Shown: positions 15,625-23,553 of the stretch, one piece after another
Numbering within the stretch: position 1 is the first letter of the stretch
Layout: every line of letters begins with the position of its first letter
Assembly (NCBI GenBank): GCA_002501205.1
Contig: DLRW01000064.1
Location: forward strand, 1,753-28,208
DNA: 26,456 nt
Direction: 5' to 3'
Source of the DNA: Flavobacteriales bacterium UBA7878
GTDB lineage: Bacteria > Bacteroidota > Bacteroidia > Flavobacteriales > Schleiferiaceae
Program-made: the position numbers and the translations under genes
Notes under the pieces: model-generated
The model's database searches: none
What the model was told of the DNA's origin: nothing
The model's input: only the letters and a program-made list of their open reading frames with translations

Positions 15625-16176
15625 ATGAAACGCGCCCTCGGAAAATTCTTCTTTTACTTGGCCGGCTGGAAGTTGAAAGCCAATATTACCGATGAAATCA
15701 AGCATTCCGTGATGGTAGCGGCTCCCCATACTTCCAATTGGGATTTCCCCTTTGCCTTGGCCGCTTTCTGGATGATGGGAATCGATCTAAAGTATTTCAT
15801 CAAAAACGCCTATACCCGCGGTTTGCACGGATGGTTTTTCCGTTGGACTGGGGCTATTGGCGTAAACCAGAAGAAGCACGGCAATCTCACAGATTATGCG
15901 ATTCGTTTATTGAAGGAGCGTAAAATGGTAGTCTTGGTGCCCGCGGAAGGAACCCGTAAAAAAGTGGATAAATGGCGGACCGGTTTTTACCGCATTGCCA
16001 TCGAAGCCAAGGTGCCGATTAGCTTAGGTTATCTGGACTATGCCAAAAAAGAAGCCGGTATCAGAGGGGTGTTTTGGCCCAGTGGCGATTTTGATCAGGA
16101 TATGGCCCATATCGAGGCAGAATACCGCGATATAGGTCCAAAGTTTCCTGAAAATTATAATCCTAAGATTTACTAG
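15625..16176 (+). CDS. PlsC-like lysophospholipid acyltransferase family protein
   Basis: A 183-residue acyltransferase of the PlsC/LPLAT superfamily, membrane-associated, which would move an acyl chain from acyl-CoA or acyl-ACP to a lysolipid or similar acceptor. Catalytic block I is H35-T-S-N-W-D40 (the H-x4-D motif) and block III is E-G-T-R (108-111), with the usual hydrophobic run between (A-L-A-A-F-W-M-M-G). It is shorter than typical PlsC (about 240 residues) and lacks a strong N-terminal membrane helix, matching a compact family seen in Bacteroidota; its acceptor cannot be told from the sequence. Its stop shares the palindrome CTAG with the stop of the SDR gene on the other strand, so the genes meet exactly end to end. 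Confidence 0.87.
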   Translation: MKRALGKFFFYLAGWKLKANITDEIKHSVMVAAPHTSNWDFPFALAAFWMMGIDLKYFIKNAYTRGLHGWFFRWTGAIGVNQKKHGNLTDYAIRLLKERKMVVLVPAEGTRKKVDKWRTGFYRIAIEAKVPISLGYLDYAKKEAGIRGVFWPSGDFDQDMAHIEAEYRDIGPKFPENYNPKIY

Positions 16177-16892
16177 GCACTTGGAGGTCGGCTAGGTCGA
16201 ACTTCTACCTTACTGGGCAGAGTTCGGGGATTGATCTTTAATAAGTCTACCAGCAATTCACCAATATCTTCAGGCTGAATTTTCCAGGCATCCTCCGCCG
16301 TTGGAGTATGGCCATTAAAGTGACTGGTTACCGAGCCAGGCATAATGGTGCTTACTCGAATATCGTATTTCCGTAGGTCTAACATTATAGATTGCGTCAT
16401 CCCGGTAACGGCAAATTTACTCGCATTATAGGCGCTGGCCGTGGGGAAGAAATTTGTGCCCGCCAGACTGCTGATGGTAAAAATGTAACCCTTACTTTTC
16501 TTAAGAGCATCTACACAGGCTTTAATGCTGTAAAAAACACCGTTTACATTGGTGTCGATCAGCTCTTCCCATTTAGCCGGTTCCATTTCGTCGATAGGAG
16601 CGAAATGACCGATTCCTGCATTAGCAACCAAAACATCCAAACGGCCAAATTTGGCAATGATGTTTCCACAGGCACTTTCCAGATGATCGTATTCGCGCAC
16701 ATTAACGGCTAAAGGAAGCACCGTGCCCCCGGTGCTGTCTTCCAGTTCCTGAGCAGCCGATTGAGCGGTTTCGAGATTGCGGGAGCTGATGGCTACTTTC
16801 ATGCCTTGCTCCAAAAGGACCTGAGCAATTCCAAAGCCAATGCCTTTGTTGCCGCCAGTAATAAAGGCTACTTTGCCTTCTAATGAATTCAT
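16173..16892 (-). CDS. SDR-family NAD(P)-dependent oxidoreductase
   Basis: A 239-residue classical short-chain dehydrogenase/reductase. It has the Rossmann glycine motif T-G-G-N-K-G-I-G (12-19), N-A-G (91-93), N115 in D-T-N-V-N-G, the catalytic serine at S141/S142 in T-I-S-S-L-A-G, and Y155-x-x-x-K159 in A-Y-N-A-S-K. R38 in S-S-R-N after the second strand suggests NADP(H) preference. The C-terminal part (M-P-G-S-V-T-S-H-F) is typical of 3-oxoacyl-ACP-reductase-like members, but the substrate is unknown. It follows the YedK-like gene by 11 bases in the same direction and is probably co-transcribed. The C-terminal tail R-P-S-R-P-P-S-A is basic and proline-rich. Confidence 0.92.
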   Translation of the reverse strand: MNSLEGKVAFITGGNKGIGFGIAQVLLEQGMKVAISSRNLETAQSAAQELEDSTGGTVLPLAVNVREYDHLESACGNIIAKFGRLDVLVANAGIGHFAPIDEMEPAKWEELIDTNVNGVFYSIKACVDALKKSKGYIFTISSLAGTNFFPTASAYNASKFAVTGMTQSIMLDLRKYDIRVSTIMPGSVTSHFNGHTPTAEDAWKIQPEDIGELLVDLLKINPRTLPSKVEVRPSRPPSA

Positions 16893-16903
16893 ATAGGGAT
16901 TTT

Positions 16904-17713
16904 TTAAAATAACTCCATTTGACCAGTATCGTTCGCGTCATCCTCCACTAATTCCGGATAAGTCACTTCTTCCAAAGCCTCGGCTACATTTCCTAAGGCT
17001 TTTTTACCTCGCAAGGCCTGAACGGTATGGGCCTTTAAATCATCATCTGCATAGGGTTGGCAGAGATAGTGGATGCGTTCTTCCGGATTTTGTTCTTGCC
17101 AGTCTTCCAGCCATAATTGCTGTGCTTCGCGATCTAAGATAACTGGCATTCGTGATTTGTTGAGTTTGGGTTTATTCTGAATTTGACTTAAAAGCTTATT
17201 GGCGGTTGTGGTTACTATGGTGAAACTGCGCCAGATTTTCTGACTTTCAGGGTCGACCCATTCTTCTTTTAAACCAGCCAAAATCATGGGCCCTTCATCA
17301 CGATGACGGATGAGATAAGGAATGCTTTTTCCGGCTTTATGATGATGCTCAAAGAAACCATCGGTAACCACCAGACAGCGTCCTTTTTTTACCGCGCCCC
17401 GAAAGGAGGGTTTTTCCAATAAGCTTTCGCTGCGGGCATTGATAGTATTATTCCAAATGCTGGTGGCTTGTTCTTTATCCTTTACCCAGGAGGGAATTAA
17501 TCCCCATAGTGGGGCATCCACTTCTAATTTATGGGCATCACTTACTACCGGGAAGCTGGGATGAGCATAGCCACTGGCATGAAAGACCGGTCCTTGAGTT
17601 TCGCGAATGCGCAAGAAATGCTCCTCTAATTCCTGAATAGTTTCATCGCTGTATCCAATCCGCTGGGCATAATCCAAGGCCCTTTTGGTTAGAGATAGGG
17701 AGTCGTAACACAT
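16904..17713 (-). CDS. YedK/HMCES-like SOS response-associated protein, variant active site
   Basis: A 269-residue SRAP-domain protein. The family (E. coli YedK, human HMCES) forms a covalent thiazolidine link through Cys2 to abasic sites in single-stranded DNA and so shields them. Cys2 follows the initiator Met directly, which fixes the start. Also seen: I-N-A-R-S-E-S with N92, G-F-F-E-H with E122, T-T-T-A-N (168-172) and R-M-P-V-I-L (188-193). The catalytic histidine that normally lies just before R-M-P is missing: residues 171-187 contain no His, with K-S directly before R188. The protein is also longer than YedK (222 residues), with an acidic C-terminal tail. It sits between a DUF3817 membrane protein gene (26 bases upstream) and an SDR gene. 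DNA-crosslinking is likely retained; the reversal chemistry may differ. Confidence 0.9.
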   Translation of the reverse strand: MCYDSLSLTKRALDYAQRIGYSDETIQELEEHFLRIRETQGPVFHASGYAHPSFPVVSDAHKLEVDAPLWGLIPSWVKDKEQATSIWNNTINARSESLLEKPSFRGAVKKGRCLVVTDGFFEHHHKAGKSIPYLIRHRDEGPMILAGLKEEWVDPESQKIWRSFTIVTTTANKLLSQIQNKPKLNKSRMPVILDREAQQLWLEDWQEQNPEERIHYLCQPYADDDLKAHTVQALRGKKALGNVAEALEEVTYPELVEDDANDTGQMELF

Positions 17714-17739
17714 GGAATAAAGCTAAGGATTTAGCTCCT

Positions 17740-18054
17740 TTAAACCTGGCCTTCCATGGGCTTTAAAATTTTGGCATCCACATAAAAGCAACCAAAGGGA
17801 ATAAAGCTCGCCACCAGAATTACCAGAGCAGTGGTTTTAAACTTCCATTTCTGACTACTGGCTACCATCAGCGCCAGCAAAACAAAAAGGATGAAAAGGC
17901 CGCCGTGCACAGGGCCTATGCTTTTTACCCAAGTGGGATTGTCGAAATAATACTTTAGGGGTACGCCGATAAGCACCAGCAGAATGAGCGAAATTCCCTC
18001 AATAATGGAAACTAAGCGCAGGCGGCCGATGGAAGTAGAAACTAGTTTTTTCAA
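17740..18054 (-). CDS. DUF3817 family small membrane protein
   Basis: A 104-residue integral membrane protein with three predicted helices (about 16-33, 50-67 and 72-93). The start R-L-R-L-V-S-I-I-E-G-I-S (11-22), the central G-P-V-H-G (47-51) and the tail match the DUF3817 family (YdzA-like), widespread and of unknown function. The E in I-E-G and the H in V-H-G are conserved in-membrane polar residues. The start codon is TTG (18054); no ATG is available in the frame before the first helix. It probably heads a short operon with the YedK-like and SDR genes, given spacings of 26 and 11 bases, though no full promoter match was found upstream. Confidence 0.84.
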   Translation of the reverse strand: MKKLVSTSIGRLRLVSIIEGISLILLVLIGVPLKYYFDNPTWVKSIGPVHGGLFILFVLLALMVASSQKWKFKTTALVILVASFIPFGCFYVDAKILKPMEGQV

Positions 18055-18188
18055 AATGTGCTTTCAAGTAGAAGTGCGAAAATAGAGAAGAGGCTAAAGC
18101 GATATTAATTTGGGTATGATATAATTATCTATGATGTAATGCCTTTTTTTAATGATTTCAGCGTTTTTACTTGTTTTAATTTGTTCGA

Positions 18189-19127
18189 TTATTTCCCTCT
18201 AAGTCCAATTGAAACACCCGCATATACTCGATAGAGTTGTTGGTCTTGCATAAAAGGATAATAGCTGGCTCCCACATGGTATAATAATAAGAGCTTAGGT
18301 CCTAATAGAGTATTTACGGTGGCGGCATCCCATTGTATTGCAATTCCGTAATTTTTTGTGAGGTCACTATAGTAGTTCACCTCAGAAAGAACAGTTTTAT
18401 TGGAATAGAACAAATAACTCTCGAATTGTCGGTTAACTGCGAGGATGCTTTTTAAGGTTATTCGGCTGTCCAGATATTGCTCATTCTCAGTTTTGTCAAT
18501 TTTGTAGCGGTCTCTTTCTAAGAGTCTCCAACTAATACCCAGTTCAAGGTTGGTCATTTTTAAGGTATTAATTTGTACTCTTTGAACTGAGCTTTCGACT
18601 GGAGATAAATTCAGTTTGGTTAGATCTGAGATTTGAAGCTTCAGAGGTAAGTTAAATTGCTCTGCCCCAAGATATAGTTCCCAAATGTGATTGGATTGAA
18701 TATTCCAGTTCTTAATAAGATATCTTTTCTGTGATTTTTGCTTTACAGCCAAAGTGGTCTTTCTTGATTTTAGATTCGCGCTTAGACTGTAGTGAATACC
18801 AAGGACTCCACGTATTTTATTAGAGAATTTAGTGTTTTCGGATTGGTATGTTATGTAATCAAAGGTTCCAGAAACTTGTAGTTTGTTGTTTATTTGATAG
18901 TTACCGTTTAATTCGTGGTTGCCGGGTGTGCCTATATTGTTAATGTAACCTATCAAATATCCATATGACAATTGCCACTTGACTGGGTCTTGAGCTTTAT
19001 TTTCAAGATGTTCTATTTGTATTTTGGTTCCATCATCAAATTTAGCCGTATGCTTGTCGGGTGTGATTTGAGCATTGGCTTGTGCAAATAGAAGACTGAA
19101 AAGGGCAAAGGAGATAGTTTTTCTCAC
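18189..19127 (-). CDS. Putative outer-membrane protein of unknown function (312 aa)
   Basis: I do not recognise the family. The protein has a signal peptide (1-19, ending A-N-A-Q) and a body of alternating amphipathic strands, for example W-Q-L-S-Y-G-Y-L-I-G-Y, L-Q-V-S-G-T-F-D-Y-I, I-R-G-V-L-G-I-H-Y, W-E-L-Y-L-G-A, L-L-L-L-Y-H-V-G-A-S-Y-Y and a final Y-R-V-Y-A-G-V-S-I-G-L. This suggests a beta-barrel of about 12-14 strands in the outer membrane. The start is GTG 19127, since no ATG precedes the signal peptide. It is richer in A+T than the polymerase genes upstream, stands 72 bases after the dnaE stop, and has 134 AT-rich bases downstream without a clear terminator. Whether it belongs to the dinB-dnaE transcript is not shown. 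Confidence 0.72.
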   Translation of the reverse strand: MRKTISFALFSLLFAQANAQITPDKHTAKFDDGTKIQIEHLENKAQDPVKWQLSYGYLIGYINNIGTPGNHELNGNYQINNKLQVSGTFDYITYQSENTKFSNKIRGVLGIHYSLSANLKSRKTTLAVKQKSQKRYLIKNWNIQSNHIWELYLGAEQFNLPLKLQISDLTKLNLSPVESSVQRVQINTLKMTNLELGISWRLLERDRYKIDKTENEQYLDSRITLKSILAVNRQFESYLFYSNKTVLSEVNYYSDLTKNYGIAIQWDAATVNTLLGPKLLLLYHVGASYYPFMQDQQLYRVYAGVSIGLRGK

Positions 19128-19199
19128 AGTTAAGGTTCTTTTTTAAGTGAGGCGAAAGTAGCTATTTATGGATTTATTAGGGGGCTTTGATTACTTTCC

Positions 19200-22148
19200 C
19201 TATGCATGCTCAAAATTCACATAGGGCAGGCGCTCAATATACTTAGCTTCTACACTTACAAAATCGTATTCTTCGATTACAATCCCACGAATCAAGTAAA
19301 TGCCTTTCCCTTGAAAAGGATAGCGCTCGGCAACCGGTGGGAAGTGAACGGTATCAATAAAATGCCCCGCCTGATCGAGGAAGGTGCCAAACATCATATG
19401 GCGAGCTTGCTGTCCGCGGGTGGTCACATTTTTTACGTGAATTAAATAACCACAGAGTCGTATTTCCTCGCCAATATGTTGCGCAATATCCTGGGCGGCA
19501 ATACAGCCTTCCGGTAATTCGGGAACCAGTTGAAAGGGGGAGCTGAGCGGAAAGCCCAGGAGTTCTATTTCATCTACGGCCTGTTCATGCTCGCCACTTT
19601 CCAATTCGGGGAGCACCAGTTTTTCGCGGGTATTGCGGAAGAGCTCATTTACGGGGGCTGATTTTTTAGCATTGCCCAAAATAAAATGCGCTTCCCAAAG
19701 CAGTTTCTTTTTGTCAATTTCCATTGCCCGGAATGCATTGATGCGAATAAGAAGAATGCATTGCTCCAGCGAAATTTCCACCCGCTCTAAAAACTCATTC
19801 AGGTTTTCGAAAGGTCCGTTCATATGCCGTTCCCGCAGGATGTTTAGGGCTGTTTTTTCTTCCAATTCCTTGAGCATTTGCAGGCCCAGGAAAATTTGAG
19901 GATGAATCAGCACCGCCTCCATCTCGGAGCGATTGATGCAAGGAGCTTCTACAATGCCTCCGGCGAGACGAGCTTCGTTGAGGTAGGTCTCTACCGAATA
20001 AAAGCCTCCTCCATTATTGATGGTGGCCAGCAGGTATTCGAGGGGAAAATAAGCTTTCAGGTAAAGACTTTGATAGCTTTCCACGGCATAGCTGGCCGAA
20101 TGGCCTTTGGCAAAGGCATAATTCCCAAAGCTTTCAATTTGCCGCCACACCTCGGTACTCACCGCTTCACTATAGCCCCTTTCTGCACAGTTTTGGAAGA
20201 ACTTGTCCTTAATAGTATCAAACTCATTGCGCTCTCGGAACTTCCAACTCATGCCTCGCCGCAGTACATCGGCTTCTTCCAAACTGAGGCCGGCAAAGAA
20301 GTGGGCTACCTTTAATACATCTTCTTGATAGACCATCACCCCATAAGTTTCTTCCAGTATTTCACCAATCTTGGGATGGATATACTGCCGTCTTTCAGGC
20401 TCACGGTAGCGACGGATATATTCGGCCATCATACCACTGGCCGAAACCCCCGGGCGAATAATAGAACTGGCAGCGACCAGGCCCAAATAGGTGTCGGCGC
20501 GTAATTTTCGCAGTAAAGCCCGCATGGCTGGCGATTCAACATAAAAGCAGGCCATGGTCTGACCTTCGCGTAGCATGTCTTTGATCTTGGGATCCTTGTA
20601 AAAGTTTTGCACCTGATGGATGTCCAACTCCTTAGCCTCGGGTCGGTTTTGTTTTACCAATTGAACGGCCTCCTTGATTTTGGCTAATCCCCGCTGCCCC
20701 AGAATATCGAATTTATGCAAGCCAATATCCTCGGCCGTATACATATCGAAATGCGTGGTGGGGAAGCCCTTGGGCGGTAAAAAGGTGCTGCCATAATAGG
20801 AAATATCTTTTTCGGGGATGAGGATACCACTGGCGTGTACGGTAAGGTGGTTGGGGAAATCTTCGATGCGCTTACCATAGCGGAGCACCAGCTTTTGCAT
20901 ATCGTCCCAATCTTTGCCTCCCTGGCGTCGCGCGCGGCTAAGTTCATCAATATCTCTGCCGGGTAAGCCCAATACTTTGCCTAGTTCTCGCACTATGGCG
21001 CGGTACTTAAAGGTGGTATAGGAACCCAGGAGGCTGGCCTTGGGGAAGCGCTCAAAAATATAGCGGGTAACATCGGCTCGATCGCGCCAGGAGAAATCTA
21101 CATCGAAATCTGGGGGCTGCCGCCGTGAAAGGTTAATGAAGCGCTCAAAATAGAGATCGAGCTCAATGGGGTCTACATCAGTAATGCGTAGGAGGTAGGC
21201 TACCAGGCTATTGGCGCCACTACCCCGACCTACATAAAAGTAGTTTTTACGACGGGCATAGTTTACAATGTCCCAGTTAATGAGGAAGTAGCTGTAGTAA
21301 CCCCGCTTTTCGATTACATCCAACTCTTTTTCCAGGCGTTGATGCACCTCAGGACCGGCATTGGGGTAGCGGTATTCGAGGCCATTATAGCAAAGGGAAC
21401 GGATAATCTCGCGATCGCCGGTGAGGCTGTCGGTATAATGGATGCGGTTAAGGCTTTTGGAATAGTTTTTAAACTCAAAATCCAAATTGCAATCGGCTAA
21501 AATTCGCTCGCTATTGCTGATGATTTCCGGGTACTCGCTAAAGAGGGCTTTTAATTTTCGTGAATTGAGTAAACCCCATTGTGCGGGGGCTTGCTTTTCG
21601 ACGGGAAGCTTGCTAAGCAGGCAATTTTCGCCAATGGAACGCAAGAGGCGATGGGTGTTGTAATCGCCTTTATGGCGGAAGCTATTCGGGTGTAGGATCA
21701 CCATCTTGCTACTTTGATTCTTCAGAGGGGAGAAGCGCAGTTTGTTGAGATCTTTAGGCTCCAGGCCGATGTATTCATTTTCGCGAAGATTGCGCTTGGG
21801 GGCCCGATCGAAGGGATAAATAACATAGGCCTTTTCGAGGGGCGCCTCTGCCTCAGCTTCCAAATCTTGATGCAGGCGAGAGGAGAGGTAGTGGTTCATC
21901 TCGGCGAAAGCTTCTTCATCTCGGGCCAGGGCGATAAACTGTCTTTCGCTAGCCTTACAAAAGTCGATTCCCGCTACCGCTTTGATACCGGCCTCTCGTG
22001 CCCGCCGACTAAATTCTATGCAGGCTGCCGAGGTATTGATGTCGGTTAAAGCGAGTACTTCCTCGCCTTCCTCGCGAGCCCATTCTATCCATTCGGCAGG
22101 AGAGAGCACGCCATATTTAAAACTGTAATAACTATGATGATTAAGCAT
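19200..22148 (-). CDS. dnaE2: Short DNA polymerase III alpha subunit (DnaE2-like)
   Basis: A 982-residue C-family DNA polymerase, distinctly shorter than the replicative DnaE of Bacteroidota, so probably the second, accessory copy used in translesion synthesis. Parts in order: a degenerate PHP domain (about 1-210), palm with catalytic D349 and D351 in P-D-F-D-V-D-F and D481 in K-F-D-I-L-G, fingers with the G-R-G-S-G motif at 307-311, helix-hairpin-helix region (about 770-860) and an OB fold (about 885-970). The PHP metal site is broken: L-N-H-H-S replaces L-H-V-H-S and T-D-I-N replaces T-D-H, so no PHP exonuclease activity is expected. It starts 21 bases after dinB in the same direction, forming a two-polymerase operon. 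No imuA-like gene is nearby. The gene symbol reflects the inferred DnaE2-type role. Confidence 0.9.
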   Translation of the reverse strand: MLNHHSYYSFKYGVLSPAEWIEWAREEGEEVLALTDINTSAACIEFSRRAREAGIKAVAGIDFCKASERQFIALARDEEAFAEMNHYLSSRLHQDLEAEAEAPLEKAYVIYPFDRAPKRNLRENEYIGLEPKDLNKLRFSPLKNQSSKMVILHPNSFRHKGDYNTHRLLRSIGENCLLSKLPVEKQAPAQWGLLNSRKLKALFSEYPEIISNSERILADCNLDFEFKNYSKSLNRIHYTDSLTGDREIIRSLCYNGLEYRYPNAGPEVHQRLEKELDVIEKRGYYSYFLINWDIVNYARRKNYFYVGRGSGANSLVAYLLRITDVDPIELDLYFERFINLSRRQPPDFDVDFSWRDRADVTRYIFERFPKASLLGSYTTFKYRAIVRELGKVLGLPGRDIDELSRARRQGGKDWDDMQKLVLRYGKRIEDFPNHLTVHASGILIPEKDISYYGSTFLPPKGFPTTHFDMYTAEDIGLHKFDILGQRGLAKIKEAVQLVKQNRPEAKELDIHQVQNFYKDPKIKDMLREGQTMACFYVESPAMRALLRKLRADTYLGLVAASSIIRPGVSASGMMAEYIRRYREPERRQYIHPKIGEILEETYGVMVYQEDVLKVAHFFAGLSLEEADVLRRGMSWKFRERNEFDTIKDKFFQNCAERGYSEAVSTEVWRQIESFGNYAFAKGHSASYAVESYQSLYLKAYFPLEYLLATINNGGGFYSVETYLNEARLAGGIVEAPCINRSEMEAVLIHPQIFLGLQMLKELEEKTALNILRERHMNGPFENLNEFLERVEISLEQCILLIRINAFRAMEIDKKKLLWEAHFILGNAKKSAPVNELFRNTREKLVLPELESGEHEQAVDEIELLGFPLSSPFQLVPELPEGCIAAQDIAQHIGEEIRLCGYLIHVKNVTTRGQQARHMMFGTFLDQAGHFIDTVHFPPVAERYPFQGKGIYLIRGIVIEEYDFVSVEAKYIERLPYVNFEHA

Positions 22149-22169
22149 GGGGGGTAATAGATTTGGGGC

Positions 22170-23393
22170 TTATTGTCGGCGATGGGCCATAATTACGGGA
22201 GCCATGCCATTAAAGGGATTGGCGCGATCCAGACTTTTAGATTCGAGGGTTTTGGCGCGTTTTACCGCATCGGAGCCAAAGCGCTGTCGCATGCGGTCCA
22301 TGGCCTGATAAAGGCGGATTTTCTCGGCACTGTCTTCAAAGAGATTAATTTGATGACCACCTCCTACCAAATGGCTAAACTTCAGGCCAATCAGGCGCAC
22401 CAATAAACGTCTTTCGTAGAGTTTCTTGAAAAGCTCCTTGCTGATGTCGATTAGCTTATCATCGTTGCTGGTATAGGGAATGCGCTTTTGCAGGGTATAG
22501 GTATTGAAATCCGAATAGCGAATTTTTACGGTTATGCAGGCAGTAAGCTTATTGCCCTGGCGTAATTGGAAGGCCAGACTTTCGGCCATAGCCACAATAA
22601 GGGTGTCGAGCTTTAGTACATCAGTGGTGTCCTTTTGGAAGGTGCGTTCCAGAGAGATAGACTTGCGTTCCTGATAGGGAATAATAGGAGAAGGGTCTAC
22701 CCCATTGGCTTTATGCCAGAGGCTGATGCCATTTTTACCCATGGCTTTCTCCATCACCGGAAGGGGCATTTGCTGTAAGGTGTGGATATGGCGAATGCCC
22801 ATGCGATTAAGTAAAAGCCCGGTTTTGTCGCCCACCATGGGGATTTTTCGAACCAGCAAGGGCGCTAGAAAAGGCTTCTCGGTGCCGCGGGGTACTTCGA
22901 GGCGATTATTGGGCTTGGCTTCTCCGGTAGCAACTTTAGCCACCGTTTTATTGGTAGAGAGGCCAAAGGAAATAGGCAGGCCGGTTTCGCGAATGATTTT
23001 ATCCCGCATCTCTGTAGCTAGTTTGTAGCAGCCAAAAAAGCGATCCATGCCGCTGAGGTCGGCATAAAATTCGTCGATGCTGGTTTTCTCAAAAAGCGGA
23101 ACCTCCTCTTTGATGATTTCGGTAATGATATCCGAATACTTGCTATAGCGGCTGCTATCTCCTTTAATTACAATCGCTTCTGGGCAAAGCTGCATGGCCA
23201 TACGCATCGGCATGCCTGAATGAATTCCAAAACGTCGCGCTTCATAACTGCAGGAAGCTACTACGCCACGACTGCTGGTTCCGCCCACCAATACCGGTAA
23301 ATTATTTAAGGCACTATTATGCAAGCGCTCTACCGAAACGAAGAAACTATCCAGGTCGAGGTGAACAATGGTTTTGGAAGCTCCGGAAATCAT
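22170..23393 (-). CDS. dinB: DNA polymerase IV (Y-family, DinB)
   Basis: A 407-residue Y-family translesion polymerase. The catalytic acidic residues are intact: D13 in H-L-D-L-D-S-F-F and D107-E108 in T-S-I-D-E-F-Y-A-D; the second F of S-F-F (F18) is the likely steric gate against ribonucleotides. The thumb H-h-H region I-P-M-V-G-D-K-T-G (184-192) and the little-finger domain follow. A beta-clamp-binding motif Q-I-N-L-F lies at 348-352, followed by a 55-residue tail. Because the active site is complete it is a working DinB rather than an inactive ImuB. It has a good promoter containing a 12-base palindrome and is followed after 21 bases by the short dnaE. This arrangement suggests damage-inducible co-expression, by analogy with imuB-dnaE2 cassettes; regulation is an inference. 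Confidence 0.95.
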   Translation of the reverse strand: MISGASKTIVHLDLDSFFVSVERLHNSALNNLPVLVGGTSSRGVVASCSYEARRFGIHSGMPMRMAMQLCPEAIVIKGDSSRYSKYSDIITEIIKEEVPLFEKTSIDEFYADLSGMDRFFGCYKLATEMRDKIIRETGLPISFGLSTNKTVAKVATGEAKPNNRLEVPRGTEKPFLAPLLVRKIPMVGDKTGLLLNRMGIRHIHTLQQMPLPVMEKAMGKNGISLWHKANGVDPSPIIPYQERKSISLERTFQKDTTDVLKLDTLIVAMAESLAFQLRQGNKLTACITVKIRYSDFNTYTLQKRIPYTSNDDKLIDISKELFKKLYERRLLVRLIGLKFSHLVGGGHQINLFEDSAEKIRLYQAMDRMRQRFGSDAVKRAKTLESKSLDRANPFNGMAPVIMAHRRQ

Positions 23394-23418
23394 CTTGCTA
23401 TTAATTTTAGAATGATAG

Positions 23419-23451
23419 CAAAATTAGAAAATTCTAGGTTTCGAAAATCAA
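23419..23451 (-). promoter_or_regulatory. Promoter of dinB-dnaE
   Basis: On the minus strand TTG is followed after 22 bases by TAATTTTG, a full match to the Bacteroidota consensus, with the -7 box 26 bases before the dinB ATG. Confidence 0.6.
23425..23436. promoter_or_regulatory. Candidate operator in the dinB promoter
   Basis: TAGAA-AA-TTCTA is a palindrome with 5-bp arms that overlaps the upstream edge of the -7 box. A repressor bound here would block RNA polymerase. LexA boxes vary widely in Bacteroidota, so calling this an SOS box is a guess. Confidence 0.35.
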
Positions 23452-23553
23452 GTTTTGAAAAGGGGAAAGATCAAATAATTGGTTTCGAGAAGTTAAATTT
23501 TTTAGAGGGATATTTTTTCCTATCAGAAAATAGCTGATACCTTGCTTTTTTAA

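Noticed and set aside
19147..19199. GAAAGTA/TACTTTC inverted repeat between dnaE and the next gene as a terminator
   Set aside because: The arms are 7 bp with a loop over 30 bases and no T run suited to the minus strand.
20684..20950. An 88-codon open frame on the minus strand inside dnaE
   Set aside because: It is in another frame of a clear polymerase gene, with low-complexity, proline/serine-rich translation and no start context.
22170..23393. This gene as imuB (inactive Y-family partner of dnaE2)
   Set aside because: All three catalytic acidic residues and a clamp motif are present, so it is an active DinB.
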